NCBI RefSeq assembly: GCF_004361855.1
Contig: NZ_SNWQ01000019.1
Coordinates: forward strand, 1 to 64,000
Origin: Kribbella caucasensis
GTDB taxonomy: Bacteria; Actinomycetota; Actinomycetes; Propionibacteriales; Kribbellaceae
Direction of reading: 5' to 3'
DNA length: 64,000 nucleotides
A program made the position numbers and the translations under genes. Positions 1 through 7,856 of this stretch are shown here, in pieces (position 1 is the stretch's first letter; each line of letters begins with the position of its first letter). The notes beneath the pieces were generated by a model that searched no databases, had not been told where the DNA came from, and saw nothing but the letters and a program-made list of their open reading frames with translations.

Positions 1-276
1 CAACCAACGCCGCCGAGTACGGTACTTCTGCACCCGGCAATCACGCCGGAGCACAGCCAGACCAGAATCGCTGCCCGGTCAAGTTTGAAGAGCCGCTTAA
101 CCGGCGACACAACGCTCGACCAGCACGCCATCACCTACTACCGCAACGCCCGCGCCCTCGAAGACGTCGCGCTGTGGGCCGAGCAGGCGATCACCGGCCC
201 CGACCGGGAGGAGTCCCTCGACATCCTGAAGGGAGTCCTCGGACCCCACGGCCTCGCAGTATTCGCGCTCTCCTGA
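1..276 (+). CDS. 3' end of an unidentified gene, possibly an APH-type phosphotransferase (partial)
   Basis: The reading frame is open from the left edge to a TGA at 274-276, so this is the C-terminal end of a longer gene; an internal TTG at 85 need not be the real start. The visible residues include ITYYRNARALEDVALWAEQ followed by a short helical tail ending GLAVFALS. The pattern of paired tyrosines and a leucine/glutamate-rich helix reminds me of the C-terminus of aminoglycoside phosphotransferase-like kinases, but no catalytic motif lies in the window. The family assignment is therefore weak. The gene ends 55 bp before the stop of the next gene, which is convergent. Confidence 0.45.
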   Translation, partial: QPTPPSTVLLHPAITPEHSQTRIAARSSLKSRLTGDTTLDQHAITYYRNARALEDVALWAEQAITGPDREESLDILKGVLGPHGLAVFALS

Positions 277-331
277 CTCGGACAGCCCCGGACCGACCCT
301 CGACGAGCCGGGGCTGGCCGAATGCTGCGGG

Positions 332-715
332 TCAGCCGGCGCAGAGTGCGAACGCGTCGGGGACCGCCGCGTCGATGGCGTCGAAGTTGAGATGCGAGAT
401 TGACGGCGTCCCCGCGTCCGCGCCCTTCTTCAACGTGCCGCCGGCCATGGTGCCGTGGGTGTTGATCAGCGTGGACGTCCTCACCCCGCCTGCTGTGGCG
501 AGATGCTCGATCCCCGCCTCGCACAGACCCGGCAGGAACTCGGCCGCGAGGTCACCGAACGGCACCCAGTTCGCCGAACCGGCCATACCTTGTGCCGCGA
601 TGGCGTTCAGGTTGGTCTTGAAGCAGAAGTGTGCGTTGGCCGGAGCCGCGGCAAGTCCGACGATCGCGACCGCGCCGGCCCCGGTCATGAGCGCACGGCG
701 AAGCAATCTGTTCAT
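332..715 (-). CDS. small secreted protein of unknown function
   Basis: 127 residues. The N-terminus has a basic stretch (MNRLLRRAL), a hydrophobic core and an Ala-x-Ala cleavage site (APANA) near residue 28, a classical Sec signal peptide, so the product is probably exported. The mature part has three cysteines (in HFCFKT, GLCEAG and LCAG) and no domain I recognise. I chose the ATG at 715 because a purine-rich GGGGGAAAC precedes it; a GTG at 736 would place seven residues before the signal peptide. It stands alone, convergent with the partial gene to its left, and nothing nearby suggests a role. Confidence 0.6.
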   Translation of the reverse strand: MNRLLRRALMTGAGAVAIVGLAAAPANAHFCFKTNLNAIAAQGMAGSANWVPFGDLAAEFLPGLCEAGIEHLATAGGVRTSTLINTHGTMAGGTLKKGADAGTPSISHLNFDAIDAAVPDAFALCAG

Positions 716-846
716 GGTGTTTCCCCCATCCCCCACGCGGGCGGACTGCCCACGATTTGGTGCACTCTGACACGCGCGCCACTACGGGTTCAAGACCATG
801 AGGGTGAGAGTGCGGCCACGCACCGCTACGACGTTGCCCGGAGCCC

Positions 847-1581
847 CTAGCTGTGACGCATCCAGATGTTCGGCTCGCTGTAGATGCCTGTGTCGGCGGA
901 CCGGTCGATCTCCAGTAGAGCCAGGCCGTCGGGGATGACGTACGAACCCGACGCGGGGAACACCATCCCGGTCCATTTCTCCCAATCGGCCACCGAACCC
1001 GTCATCGTCTGCGACACGGGCGCCGGCGCGAGCAGTTCAGCACCAAGCCGCACGTGGGTGCGCAACCACGGATCCAGCGGCAGCCCGTCGTCACGAGTCC
1101 ACGTCATGAACTCGGCGATGCCGGTCAGCGGATAGCGGCTCTTCAGCGTCGGCCGGACGGGCGCGATCATCCGCGCCAGACCAGCCTCGGCCGCGCGCTC
1201 CCGGACCGCCGTGATCACCCGACCGGCGTACCCCTTGCCCTGCTCGTCGTTCCGTACCGCGGCCGCCATCAGGACGAACGTGTCCGGCACAACACCCGCC
1301 TCGTACGACGTGACCGCCCGCGCGAGTGAATCGGTGAACCCGCTCGGCAGATCCGCCACCGTCCCGTCCCACGCGATCGGCACACCCCAGCACCCGGCGA
1401 TCAGCCGGCGCTCGTTCGACACCAGGTAGAACTCCCAATCCCGGAAGTACTCCACCCGGCGATCCCGGTAAGGCTTCACGCCGAGGTCGTGGAAGATGAA
1501 CTCCGGCCAGTCCTCGACGAACCGCTTCCCGGCCTCCTCGTCCAACTCGGGCGCCTCGGCCACCGGGATCAGCTTGTCCAT
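847..1581 (-). CDS. GNAT-like N-acetyltransferase
   Basis: 244 residues. The middle holds an acetyl-CoA-binding type segment, VLMAAAVRNDEQGKGYAGRV, in which the run Q-G-K-G-Y-A matches motif A of GNAT acetyltransferases (Q/R-x-x-G-x-G/A). The substrate cannot be told; the C-terminal part (ADWEKWTGMVFP) looks specific to a small actinobacterial subgroup. The ATG at 1581 removes an arginine-rich extension. The stop lies at 847 and the next gene upstream, an AraC regulator on the same strand, ends ten bases away, so the two may be cotranscribed. The family is fairly sure, the substrate unknown. Confidence 0.65.
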   Translation of the reverse strand: MDKLIPVAEAPELDEEAGKRFVEDWPEFIFHDLGVKPYRDRRVEYFRDWEFYLVSNERRLIAGCWGVPIAWDGTVADLPSGFTDSLARAVTSYEAGVVPDTFVLMAAAVRNDEQGKGYAGRVITAVRERAAEAGLARMIAPVRPTLKSRYPLTGIAEFMTWTRDDGLPLDPWLRTHVRLGAELLAPAPVSQTMTGSVADWEKWTGMVFPASGSYVIPDGLALLEIDRSADTGIYSEPNIWMRHS

Positions 1582-1591
1582 GCGCTGAAGG

Positions 1592-2383
1592 CTAAACCGC
1601 CTGACCGGCCACGACGACCGCATTTCGTACCGCCCGGGGTGATCCGCCCAGCTCGCGGCGGCAGGCCTTGTTGAAGGCCTGGAGATCCGGGATGCCGACC
1701 GAGGCCGCGACCGCCGGGATCGAGAGTGTGGACGCGACCAGGAGATGGCGGGCGCGGGTGAGACGTCGGCGGCGGATGTACGCGATCACCGTGTCGCCCG
1801 TCTCCGCGTGGAAGAGCCGGGTCAGGTGGTTGTGCGAGACACCCGCGACCCGGGCCAGTTCGGGCACCGTCAGCGGGCGGGCGAGGTTGGCCTCGATGTA
1901 GGCGATGGCCGTCGCGACTGCCTGGTGGGAGGTGGCCTGCCCGCCCTCGGTGACGCGCGCGCCGAGCTGGGCCACCCGCCAGAGCGCGGTCCACACCTCG
2001 GCGGTCACTCGGGCCGATCCGGTCGGAGACGCCTCCAGCGCAGACCGGAGCAACTCGGTCAGCACCGGCGCCGCAGTACCAGCGTCCTGGACGACCGGGA
2101 CGTACGACGGCTCGCCGACCTCACGGGGACGGAAGTGGACGTAGAGGTGCTCGGACCGACCGCGGTACGCGAACTCCACCTCGACCCCGGCCGGCGTAAG
2201 GCTGACGAATCCGGGCGCCACCGCGTACGTCGTACCGTCGACCGTCAGGTCCGCCGAGTAGGTGAAGAGGTGGAGCTGCCACAGGTCCGGCAACCGGAAG
2301 ACGTCCCGCCGCGTCCGCACGCCGTGCACCCCGAGCCCGACGCTGACCACCTCGGGCGGCGCAGACAGCGGCATAGGAAGCAT
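1592..2383 (-). CDS. AraC-family transcriptional regulator
   Basis: 263 residues. An N-terminal cupin-like sensing half (LFTYSADLTVDGTTYAVAPG) is followed by the double helix-turn-helix of AraC/XylS proteins, from about residue 160: LARPLTVPELARVAGVSHNH then LTRLFHAETGDTVIAYIRRR and the second helix pair SIPAVAASVGIPDLQAFNK. It is transcribed away from the PhyH-family dioxygenase gene with about 105 bp between the starts. Such AraC/dioxygenase pairs usually mean control of the neighbour. A short palindrome at 2397-2407 lies just upstream of its start and may be part of its operator. Confidence 0.85.
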   Translation of the reverse strand: MLPMPLSAPPEVVSVGLGVHGVRTRRDVFRLPDLWQLHLFTYSADLTVDGTTYAVAPGFVSLTPAGVEVEFAYRGRSEHLYVHFRPREVGEPSYVPVVQDAGTAAPVLTELLRSALEASPTGSARVTAEVWTALWRVAQLGARVTEGGQATSHQAVATAIAYIEANLARPLTVPELARVAGVSHNHLTRLFHAETGDTVIAYIRRRRLTRARHLLVASTLSIPAVAASVGIPDLQAFNKACRRELGGSPRAVRNAVVVAGQAV

Positions 2384-2396
2384 GGTGAAAACCTAC

Positions 2397-2407
2397 CACT
2401 AGTAGTG
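2397..2407. promoter_or_regulatory. short palindrome between divergent araC-type and phyH-type genes
   Basis: CACTA, one base, TAGTG form a perfect 11-bp dyad 14 bp upstream of the AraC start. A second perfect palindrome, ACAACGTTGT, is at 2425-2434 nearer the dioxygenase gene. Both lie in the only shared promoter region, so they are candidate operators. No binding data can be read from sequence. Confidence 0.35.
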
Positions 2408-2488
2408 ATCTCAGCCCACGCGAAACAACGTTGTCGACGCCTAGCCTGGACGAGTACGAACCACCAAGTCACCCCGAGAGGGAGAGAC

Positions 2489-3352
2489 ATGCCCCAACCG
2501 CATCGCAAGAACTTGCTCACCTCCGTCCAGATGGCCCACTTCGTCGCGAACGGCGCGTTCCGGATGGACGCCGTCGTGCCCGACGAGATGAACCAGCAGG
2601 CGATCGACGTTCTGAAAGCCGGCATCCCCGGCGTCCCGTACGGCACCCCGCTGTCCGAGGCGTTCGTGGGCAGCGAGTTCGTCCAGCGGCTGGTGCAGCT
2701 GCCGGAGGTCGCGGGCGCGATCCACAGCCTGGTCGGGCCGGATCCCACGGTCGACCACCACGCGGTGCACATCCGCAAGGCGCACGAGGGCGAGGCGCAG
2801 AACCTGCACGGCGACGCGATCATCGACGTCCGCGAGGACGCCTTCGACGTGCAGCTGATGTACTACCCGCAGGAGGTGACGCTCGAGATGGGCGGCACCC
2901 TCAGCGTGCCCGGCAGCCACCTGCGCCGCACCAACGAGTCGGACACCGGCCGGTACCAGAACCTGCTCGGCCAGACCCGGCTCACCTGCCCGGCCGGCAC
3001 CGTGGTGTTCCTGCACCACGGCATCTGGCACGGCGGCCGCAAGAACGACAGCGCCATCGACCGGTACATGTTCAAGATCCGGTTCAACCCGACCGTCCGC
3101 CAGGTCCGGCTGTGGAACACCGACGACCTGTACGACGCCGAGGTCGCGCGTGAACTCGACCAGACGTTCCCCTGGTACGAGAACGCCACCGGCCGGCTGG
3201 AGAAGTACAACCGGATCAAGCTGTGGCAGGCCCTCACCGGTGACGACACCTTCGACCCGGAGTACTGGGTCACCCGCGTGTCGAACCGGCCGCAGCGCGT
3301 CGTCGCCCAGCGCAGTCTCAACCCGCACGCCGCGAAGAAGGAGATGGCATGA
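2489..3352 (+). CDS. PhyH-family Fe(II)/2-oxoglutarate dioxygenase
   Basis: 287 residues. The iron facial triad is visible: H107-x-D109 in NLHGDAI and a distal histidine in VFLHHGIWHGG (residues 174-183), with PGSHL at 141-145 as often seen in phytanoyl-CoA dioxygenase relatives. It would use oxygen and 2-oxoglutarate to hydroxylate a small molecule; the substrate is unknown. The ATG at 2489 follows GAGAGGGAGAGAC, a good ribosome site; the open frame continues far upstream but is then antisense to the AraC gene. It overlaps the next gene by an ATGA and is therefore translationally coupled to it. Control by the divergent AraC protein is likely. Confidence 0.85.
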   Translation: MPQPHRKNLLTSVQMAHFVANGAFRMDAVVPDEMNQQAIDVLKAGIPGVPYGTPLSEAFVGSEFVQRLVQLPEVAGAIHSLVGPDPTVDHHAVHIRKAHEGEAQNLHGDAIIDVREDAFDVQLMYYPQEVTLEMGGTLSVPGSHLRRTNESDTGRYQNLLGQTRLTCPAGTVVFLHHGIWHGGRKNDSAIDRYMFKIRFNPTVRQVRLWNTDDLYDAEVARELDQTFPWYENATGRLEKYNRIKLWQALTGDDTFDPEYWVTRVSNRPQRVVAQRSLNPHAAKKEMA

Positions 3353-3660
3353 CCGCGACCGCCCCCGCCGAGACCGCACAGCAGACCGTCCGCCAGCAGG
3401 TGCTGGTCCTCTACCTGGCCTCGTCCGCCCTGGATGCACGGGTCGTCGGCTGGTCGAGGTACGACGGCACCGGCGAGACCCACCCGACTACTGGCGACAG
3501 CGACGTCCCGCCGTACGCGACCGGGCTGGACGCGTTGAAGGACGGCTGGCGACTGTTCCAGGCCGCGCAACTGCTGCCACCTGCGCACGGGCACGAGTAC
3601 GACGTGTCGTTCCTCAAGCACGAGTTCTTCTTCGAAAAGCTGGCCTCTGTTACGGCGTGA
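3349..3660 (+). CDS. small protein coupled to the PhyH dioxygenase
   Basis: 103 residues, starting in an ATGA overlap with the dioxygenase gene. The sequence is soluble looking, with the motifs VVGWSRYDGTGE, LDALKDGWRLFQAAQLLPP and a C-terminal DVSFLKHEFFFEK. I do not recognise a named domain. Coupled translation suggests it works with the dioxygenase, for example as an accessory or substrate-specific partner. Its last 11 bases overlap the 3' end of the convergent HD-GYP/LuxR gene. Confidence 0.75.
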   Translation: MTATAPAETAQQTVRQQVLVLYLASSALDARVVGWSRYDGTGETHPTTGDSDVPPYATGLDALKDGWRLFQAAQLLPPAHGHEYDVSFLKHEFFFEKLASVTA

Positions 3661-5188
3661 ACAGGCCGTTTTGCATCGCGAACAGCGCTGCCGCGGCTCG
3701 GGTGGAGACGCCGATCTTGCCGTAGATGTGCTGCACGTGGTGTTCCGCGGTACGGGGTGAGACCACCAACTCGCGGGCGATCTCGGCGTTCGACCGGCCG
3801 CACGCGACCAGGCGTAGTACCTGCACTTCCCGCTCGCTGAGGCCGGCCGGGCGACTCGTCAGGCGGCCGGGCACCTGTTGCCCGGCCGCCTCGAGTACGG
3901 CCCGCGCACAGTCCCCATCCAGCCGCCCCGCAGCCACTTCAGCCAGTACTGCGTCCGCCGCTGCGGCCGGTGACCGCGCTGGGCGGTGTGGGCGTGACTG
4001 GGTGAGCGCCTGGTACACGTCGGCCACTGCGAGCAGGCGGGCCCCAACCGGTAGCTCACCGGCCTTCGACTGCTTCGGATAGCCGCTCCCGTCGAGCCGT
4101 TCGTGGTGGAGACCGACCAGAGCGGCCACTGGTTCGAGTGCGGTGGAGCGGGCCAGGATCCGCTCCGAGTGGTACGGGTGGAGGCGGACCTGCTCCCAGT
4201 CGGCCCTGCGGAGCTCGCTCTTGCGCTCCCACACGCTGGTCGGGACGGCTGCCCGGCCGAGGTCATGGAGGTAGGCGGCCTGCCTGACGATCGCCCGCTG
4301 GTCGTCATCCAGCCGCAGCTTCGGCGCCGCCTGGTCGACCAGGTCCGCGACCCCGGTCGAGTGACCGAACAGGTACGGCGACTTGAGATCCACGAAATGG
4401 GCGAAGGCCCGGGCCACGTCGTCCAGCCGATCGGCCGGAACGTGGCGGCGCGGCTCGGGTTCGGCGTCGAGAGCGTGCTGCCAGACGTCGATGGTGTCCA
4501 GGTCCTTGAGCAGGTCCGGGTTGAAGACCGCGACCACACCTGGGTCAAGCCACCCGCCCTGGCGTTTGCCGAACGCCGTCTGAACCGCCTCCGGCCCGCC
4601 GAGGTTGGTGAAGATGACAGCCTGGGTGGCGACCTCGGCGATCCGGGTGGCGATGGCGATCTCCTCGCCCGCCAGGCCCTTCGGCGAACCGGCGCCGTCC
4701 CAGCGCTCCAGGTTCTGGTAGAGCGCGGCGGCGACCTCGGGGCCGAGGTGTAGCCGTTTCGCGAGCATGCTGCCGACCTCGCAAACCGCCAGCAGTATCT
4801 CCGCCTCGCCGGTCTTACCTGCCGTCAAGACGCGCGTGAAGTACTGGAGGCGGCGGACTCCACCGCCCTTGCCGATCTGCCGGAGGATGGCGAGTGTCGC
4901 GCGGCTGTCGGAGCTGTCGGTCCGCTCCGCGAGAGGACGGAGCTCGGCCGCGCGGGGGCCGAACTGGTGGGCCTCCTCGTGGGTGGTGGCGGTGCAACCG
5001 AGATGGCGGAGCAGCGTCGCGTAGTACACGGTCCGCTGCTCGACGGCGGGCAGGCCGAGGCGCTGCGCGAGCCGGATCGCGACCAGGCAACTGCGGATCG
5101 ACTTCTCGAGCGGCTGGGCCATGGCGAGGTCCAGCGTCACGGACAAGGCGCAGAGGGGTTCGGCGAGCCGCAGTTCGTCGCGGGCCAT
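3650..5188 (-). CDS. tandem HD-GYP domains with a C-terminal LuxR helix-turn-helix
   Basis: 512 residues. The second half carries an apparently intact HD-GYP phosphohydrolase domain: AAYLHDLGRAAVP with the HD pair, HPYHSERIL, and GLHHERLDGSGYPKQ. The first half repeats the same scaffold in worn form: RHLG where HDLG is expected, and ERWDGAGSPKGLAGEEIAIA where HHERxDGSGYP is expected. The last 65 residues are a LuxR-type DNA-binding domain (SEREVQVLRLVACGRSNAEI and VVSPRTAEHHVQHIYGKIGV). HD-GYP enzymes commonly hydrolyse cyclic di-GMP, so this could be a regulator whose DNA binding depends on a nucleotide signal; that is inference. It stands alone. Confidence 0.85.
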   Translation of the reverse strand: MARDELRLAEPLCALSVTLDLAMAQPLEKSIRSCLVAIRLAQRLGLPAVEQRTVYYATLLRHLGCTATTHEEAHQFGPRAAELRPLAERTDSSDSRATLAILRQIGKGGGVRRLQYFTRVLTAGKTGEAEILLAVCEVGSMLAKRLHLGPEVAAALYQNLERWDGAGSPKGLAGEEIAIATRIAEVATQAVIFTNLGGPEAVQTAFGKRQGGWLDPGVVAVFNPDLLKDLDTIDVWQHALDAEPEPRRHVPADRLDDVARAFAHFVDLKSPYLFGHSTGVADLVDQAAPKLRLDDDQRAIVRQAAYLHDLGRAAVPTSVWERKSELRRADWEQVRLHPYHSERILARSTALEPVAALVGLHHERLDGSGYPKQSKAGELPVGARLLAVADVYQALTQSRPHRPARSPAAAADAVLAEVAAGRLDGDCARAVLEAAGQQVPGRLTSRPAGLSEREVQVLRLVACGRSNAEIARELVVSPRTAEHHVQHIYGKIGVSTRAAAALFAMQNGLFTP

Positions 5189-5341
5189 GGCACCCCCTCG
5201 ACAGCGCCGGTCAGGTCCGAGGCACGGGGTCTGTGTGTCGGCCGTCGAGATGGGCAGATCTACCGATGCCCCGGAGAGCGCCGTACGGCCATTGTGAACC
5301 TCAAACGCCCAGTTGGGACGTTTTGGGACCGGGGAGGAATC

Positions 5342-6517
5342 ATGAGCCAGACCGCGACAACCGCCCGGCCTCGCCTCGTCACGCCGCAGTTCGCGATGCT
5401 GGGAGTGGCGGCGCTGGCCTACTTCTTCGCCGACGGACTCCTGGTGCCGAGCGTGCCGCTGTACGTGACCGGCCCTCTCGCGAGCAGTGACGTGAGCGTG
5501 GGGATGGCCGTCGGGGCGTTCAGCTTGTCCGCGTTGCTGCTACGGCCGTGGGCGGGCCGGTTCGCGGATCGGCGCGGGCGGTCGACTGTGATGATCTTCG
5601 GTGGGCTGGTCTTCGCCGCCTCGGTAGCCGGGTACAGCTTGGCCGACAGCGTTGCGATGCTGGTCGCGTTGCGGCTGCTCACCGGTGTCGGGGAGGCGTT
5701 CTTCTTCGTCGGCGCGGTGACCGCGATGAGCGACCTGGCTCCCGCGGAACGCCGAGGCGAGGCGATCAGCCTGTTCTCGTTGTCCCTGTACGTCGGGCTC
5801 GCGGTCGGCCCTCCGCTCGGGGAGGCTGTGGTCGGCGCGATCGGGTTCGGCACGGTCTGGGTGTTCTCGTCCTGCGCGGCCGTGCTCTCCGTCGTACTGG
5901 CGTCACGCGTCGGTGATACACGGGAACCGGGGCCTACCGAATCCGGCGGACGGCTGATCCACCCGGCCGCCGTCGTACCCGGCTTGTTGCTGCTTGCACT
6001 GGTCTGGGGGATGGCGGGGTTCCTGGCCTTCGTACCGCTCTACGCGCTGGATCTCGGGTTGGCGGGTGCGGGTCCCCTGATGTTCGTCTTCGCCGGGATT
6101 GTGGTCGTGATCCGTAGCATCGGCGCGCGCATCCCGGATCGGCTGGGCGCGGCTCGGAGCGTACGGCTCGCGCTGTCCTGCTGTGCCATCGGGCTGGCGA
6201 TCATAGGCAGTTGGCGGGCTGTGCCGGGTCTGGCCATCGGGACAGTCGTGCTGGGCGTCGGCATCGCCTTCGGCACTCCGGCGATCATGATGCTGGCGCT
6301 GCAGGGCATCCCGGCCGCCGAACGTGGGGCCGTGATGGGCACGGTCAGCATGAGCATCGACCTCGCACTCGGTCTCGGCCCGGCGACATTCGGACTCGTC
6401 GCCGCCGGACTCGACCGCAGCACCGGCTTCCTCACCGCCGCCCTGGTCGCCACCGCCGGCTTCCTACTGGCAAGCCGAACCACCCACCGCTCCGCAGCGC
6501 TTCAATCAGGCGGGTAG
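5342..6517 (+). CDS. MFS transporter
   Basis: 391 residues, almost entirely hydrophobic, with the major facilitator loop between helices 2 and 3 (GRFADRRGRS) and the helix-4/5 region LTGVGEAFFFVGAVTAMSDL. It probably exports a drug-like or small organic molecule by proton antiport; no substrate can be named. The start at ATG 5342 follows GGGGAGGAATC, a strong ribosome site, and removes a long upstream frame that is antisense to the regulator gene. An imperfect dyad of AAACG and CGTTT arms lies at 5303-5323, shortly before the start. The 3' end overlaps the convergent lactonase gene by 12 bp. Confidence 0.85.
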   Translation: MSQTATTARPRLVTPQFAMLGVAALAYFFADGLLVPSVPLYVTGPLASSDVSVGMAVGAFSLSALLLRPWAGRFADRRGRSTVMIFGGLVFAASVAGYSLADSVAMLVALRLLTGVGEAFFFVGAVTAMSDLAPAERRGEAISLFSLSLYVGLAVGPPLGEAVVGAIGFGTVWVFSSCAAVLSVVLASRVGDTREPGPTESGGRLIHPAAVVPGLLLLALVWGMAGFLAFVPLYALDLGLAGAGPLMFVFAGIVVVIRSIGARIPDRLGAARSVRLALSCCAIGLAIIGSWRAVPGLAIGTVVLGVGIAFGTPAIMMLALQGIPAAERGAVMGTVSMSIDLALGLGPATFGLVAAGLDRSTGFLTAALVATAGFLLASRTTHRSAALQSGG

Positions 6518-7525
6518 GACGCAGACGGGTTTCGGCCAGGGCAGCGGCGTCCCCGTTGCGGTGAGGACGCCGCTGGTCTGGTCGACGGTGAAGGTCGCGA
6601 GCTGGTCGGAGCGCTCGTTCGCGGCGTACAGGACGGCCGGGTCATTGCCAAGAGCAAGGTGTCGCGGCCAGACGCCGCCGGTGCCGATCGTCTGGATCAG
6701 TTGGACGCTCAACCCGTCGGCCGCGACCGCGAACACCGCGATCGTGTCGTCGCCGCGATTCGACCCGTAGACGAACCGCCCATCGGCCGAGATCAGCACC
6801 TCCGCCGGGAAGTTGTCCCCCTCCGCACCCTCCGGCCGGGTCGACACCGTCTGCACGATCACCAGCTTGCCGTCTTGATAGCTGCAAACGGTCAATGTCG
6901 AATCCAGCTCGTTGATGATGTACGCCGCGCCGCCGCCCGGCCGGAACACGAGGTGCCGCGGCCCGGCCCCCGGATGCACCGGAAGCCGCCCGACCTCCTC
7001 CAGCCGGCCTTCGGACGAGAGCGTGGAGACGTACACCAGATCCGTGCCGAGATCGACGTCGAAGGCGTACTCACCCGACGGGTCGAACGCCACCTGATGC
7101 GCGTGCGGCCCTTCCTGGCGTTCCTTGTTCGGCCCGGTCCCCTCGCGCTGCACGATCTGGGTCGCGGTACCGAGCGAACCGTCCGCCGCGATCGGGTGGA
7201 TGGCGACCGATCCGGAGCTGTAGTTCGCCGACAACAGGAACCGGCCCGACGGGTCGACCGCCAGGTGACACGGATGCGCCCCCTCGGTCGGCTGGTCGTT
7301 CAGGAACTTCAACCCGCCGTCCGCCTCGATCGCGAACGCACTGACCCGTCCCGCCTCGAGCTCGTTCGTCGCGTACAGGAACCTGTGGTCGGCCGATCGG
7401 GTCAAGAACGACGGATCCGCGGTCTCCGCCACAACGCTCAATACCTCGGTGGTCCCAAACGCGATCCCGTCCCCGCCCCCGGACTGACTCGTGTAACTCC
7501 CGACATAGATCCGCTCCGAAGTCAT
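6506..7525 (-). CDS. lactonase-family seven-bladed beta-propeller protein (6-phosphogluconolactonase type)
   Basis: 339 residues. Repeated blades with SADHRFLYATNE, VDPSGRFLLSANYSSG, FDPSGEYAFDVDLG and VFRPGGGAAYIINE are typical of the YbhE/muconate lactonising-like lactonase family, which includes bacterial 6-phosphogluconolactonase of the Pgl type. It may hydrolyse a sugar lactone in the pentose phosphate pathway, but the same fold has other roles. The ATG at 7525 follows GGCAGGGTGGGGGT; upstream in-frame ATGs have no better site. It is monocistronic and convergent with the MFS gene. Confidence 0.8.
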   Translation of the reverse strand: MTSERIYVGSYTSQSGGGDGIAFGTTEVLSVVAETADPSFLTRSADHRFLYATNELEAGRVSAFAIEADGGLKFLNDQPTEGAHPCHLAVDPSGRFLLSANYSSGSVAIHPIAADGSLGTATQIVQREGTGPNKERQEGPHAHQVAFDPSGEYAFDVDLGTDLVYVSTLSSEGRLEEVGRLPVHPGAGPRHLVFRPGGGAAYIINELDSTLTVCSYQDGKLVIVQTVSTRPEGAEGDNFPAEVLISADGRFVYGSNRGDDTIAVFAVAADGLSVQLIQTIGTGGVWPRHLALGNDPAVLYAANERSDQLATFTVDQTSGVLTATGTPLPWPKPVCVLPA

Positions 7526-7669
7526 ACCCCCACCCTGCCAGGTCCCGGATCCCCAGCCCATCACAATCCACTCTTTGATCCCGGCTCCAAGCGTGGGCGG
7601 CCCCGCAAGCGACCCGCATTGATGGCGTGCACGTCCGCTCCCCCACCGCCGGCCCAGCCCCGGCAGGGC

Positions 7670-7840
7670 CTACTTCGTCAAAGCGGCGATGGTCTTCTCG
7701 ATCGGGCCTGCTGCCAGGGTCTGAGGAAGTCGGCTGCCCGACCCGCCGACGTACTGGAAGACGTCGCCGTCGAGTTCGTAGAGACCGTCGGCACCCGTGA
7801 GAACGAGGCGATCGACTCCATCGCTGGTTTCCCTGGACAT
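7670..7840 (-). CDS. possible 56-residue ORF or gene fragment downstream of nuoN2
   Basis: An ATG at 7840 opens a frame that ends at TAG 7670-7672. The product includes DRLVLTGADGLYELDGDVFQ, then a glycine/serine-rich piece, and ends IEKTIAALTK. About three quarters of its third codon positions are G or C, which is compatible with real coding sequence. The start has no clear ribosome site and the frame runs on upstream into nuoN2 in another phase. It may be a small gene or the tail of a gene cut when the neighbours came together. No family is recognised. Confidence 0.35.
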   Translation of the reverse strand: MSRETSDGVDRLVLTGADGLYELDGDVFQYVGGSGSRLPQTLAAGPIEKTIAALTK

Positions 7841-7856
7841 GAAGAGGGCTGCAAGT

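Noticed and set aside
1745-2488. N-terminal extension of the PhyH-family dioxygenase
   Set aside because: This part is antisense to the AraC gene and lacks family features; the ATG at 2489 has a strong ribosome site and the right length.
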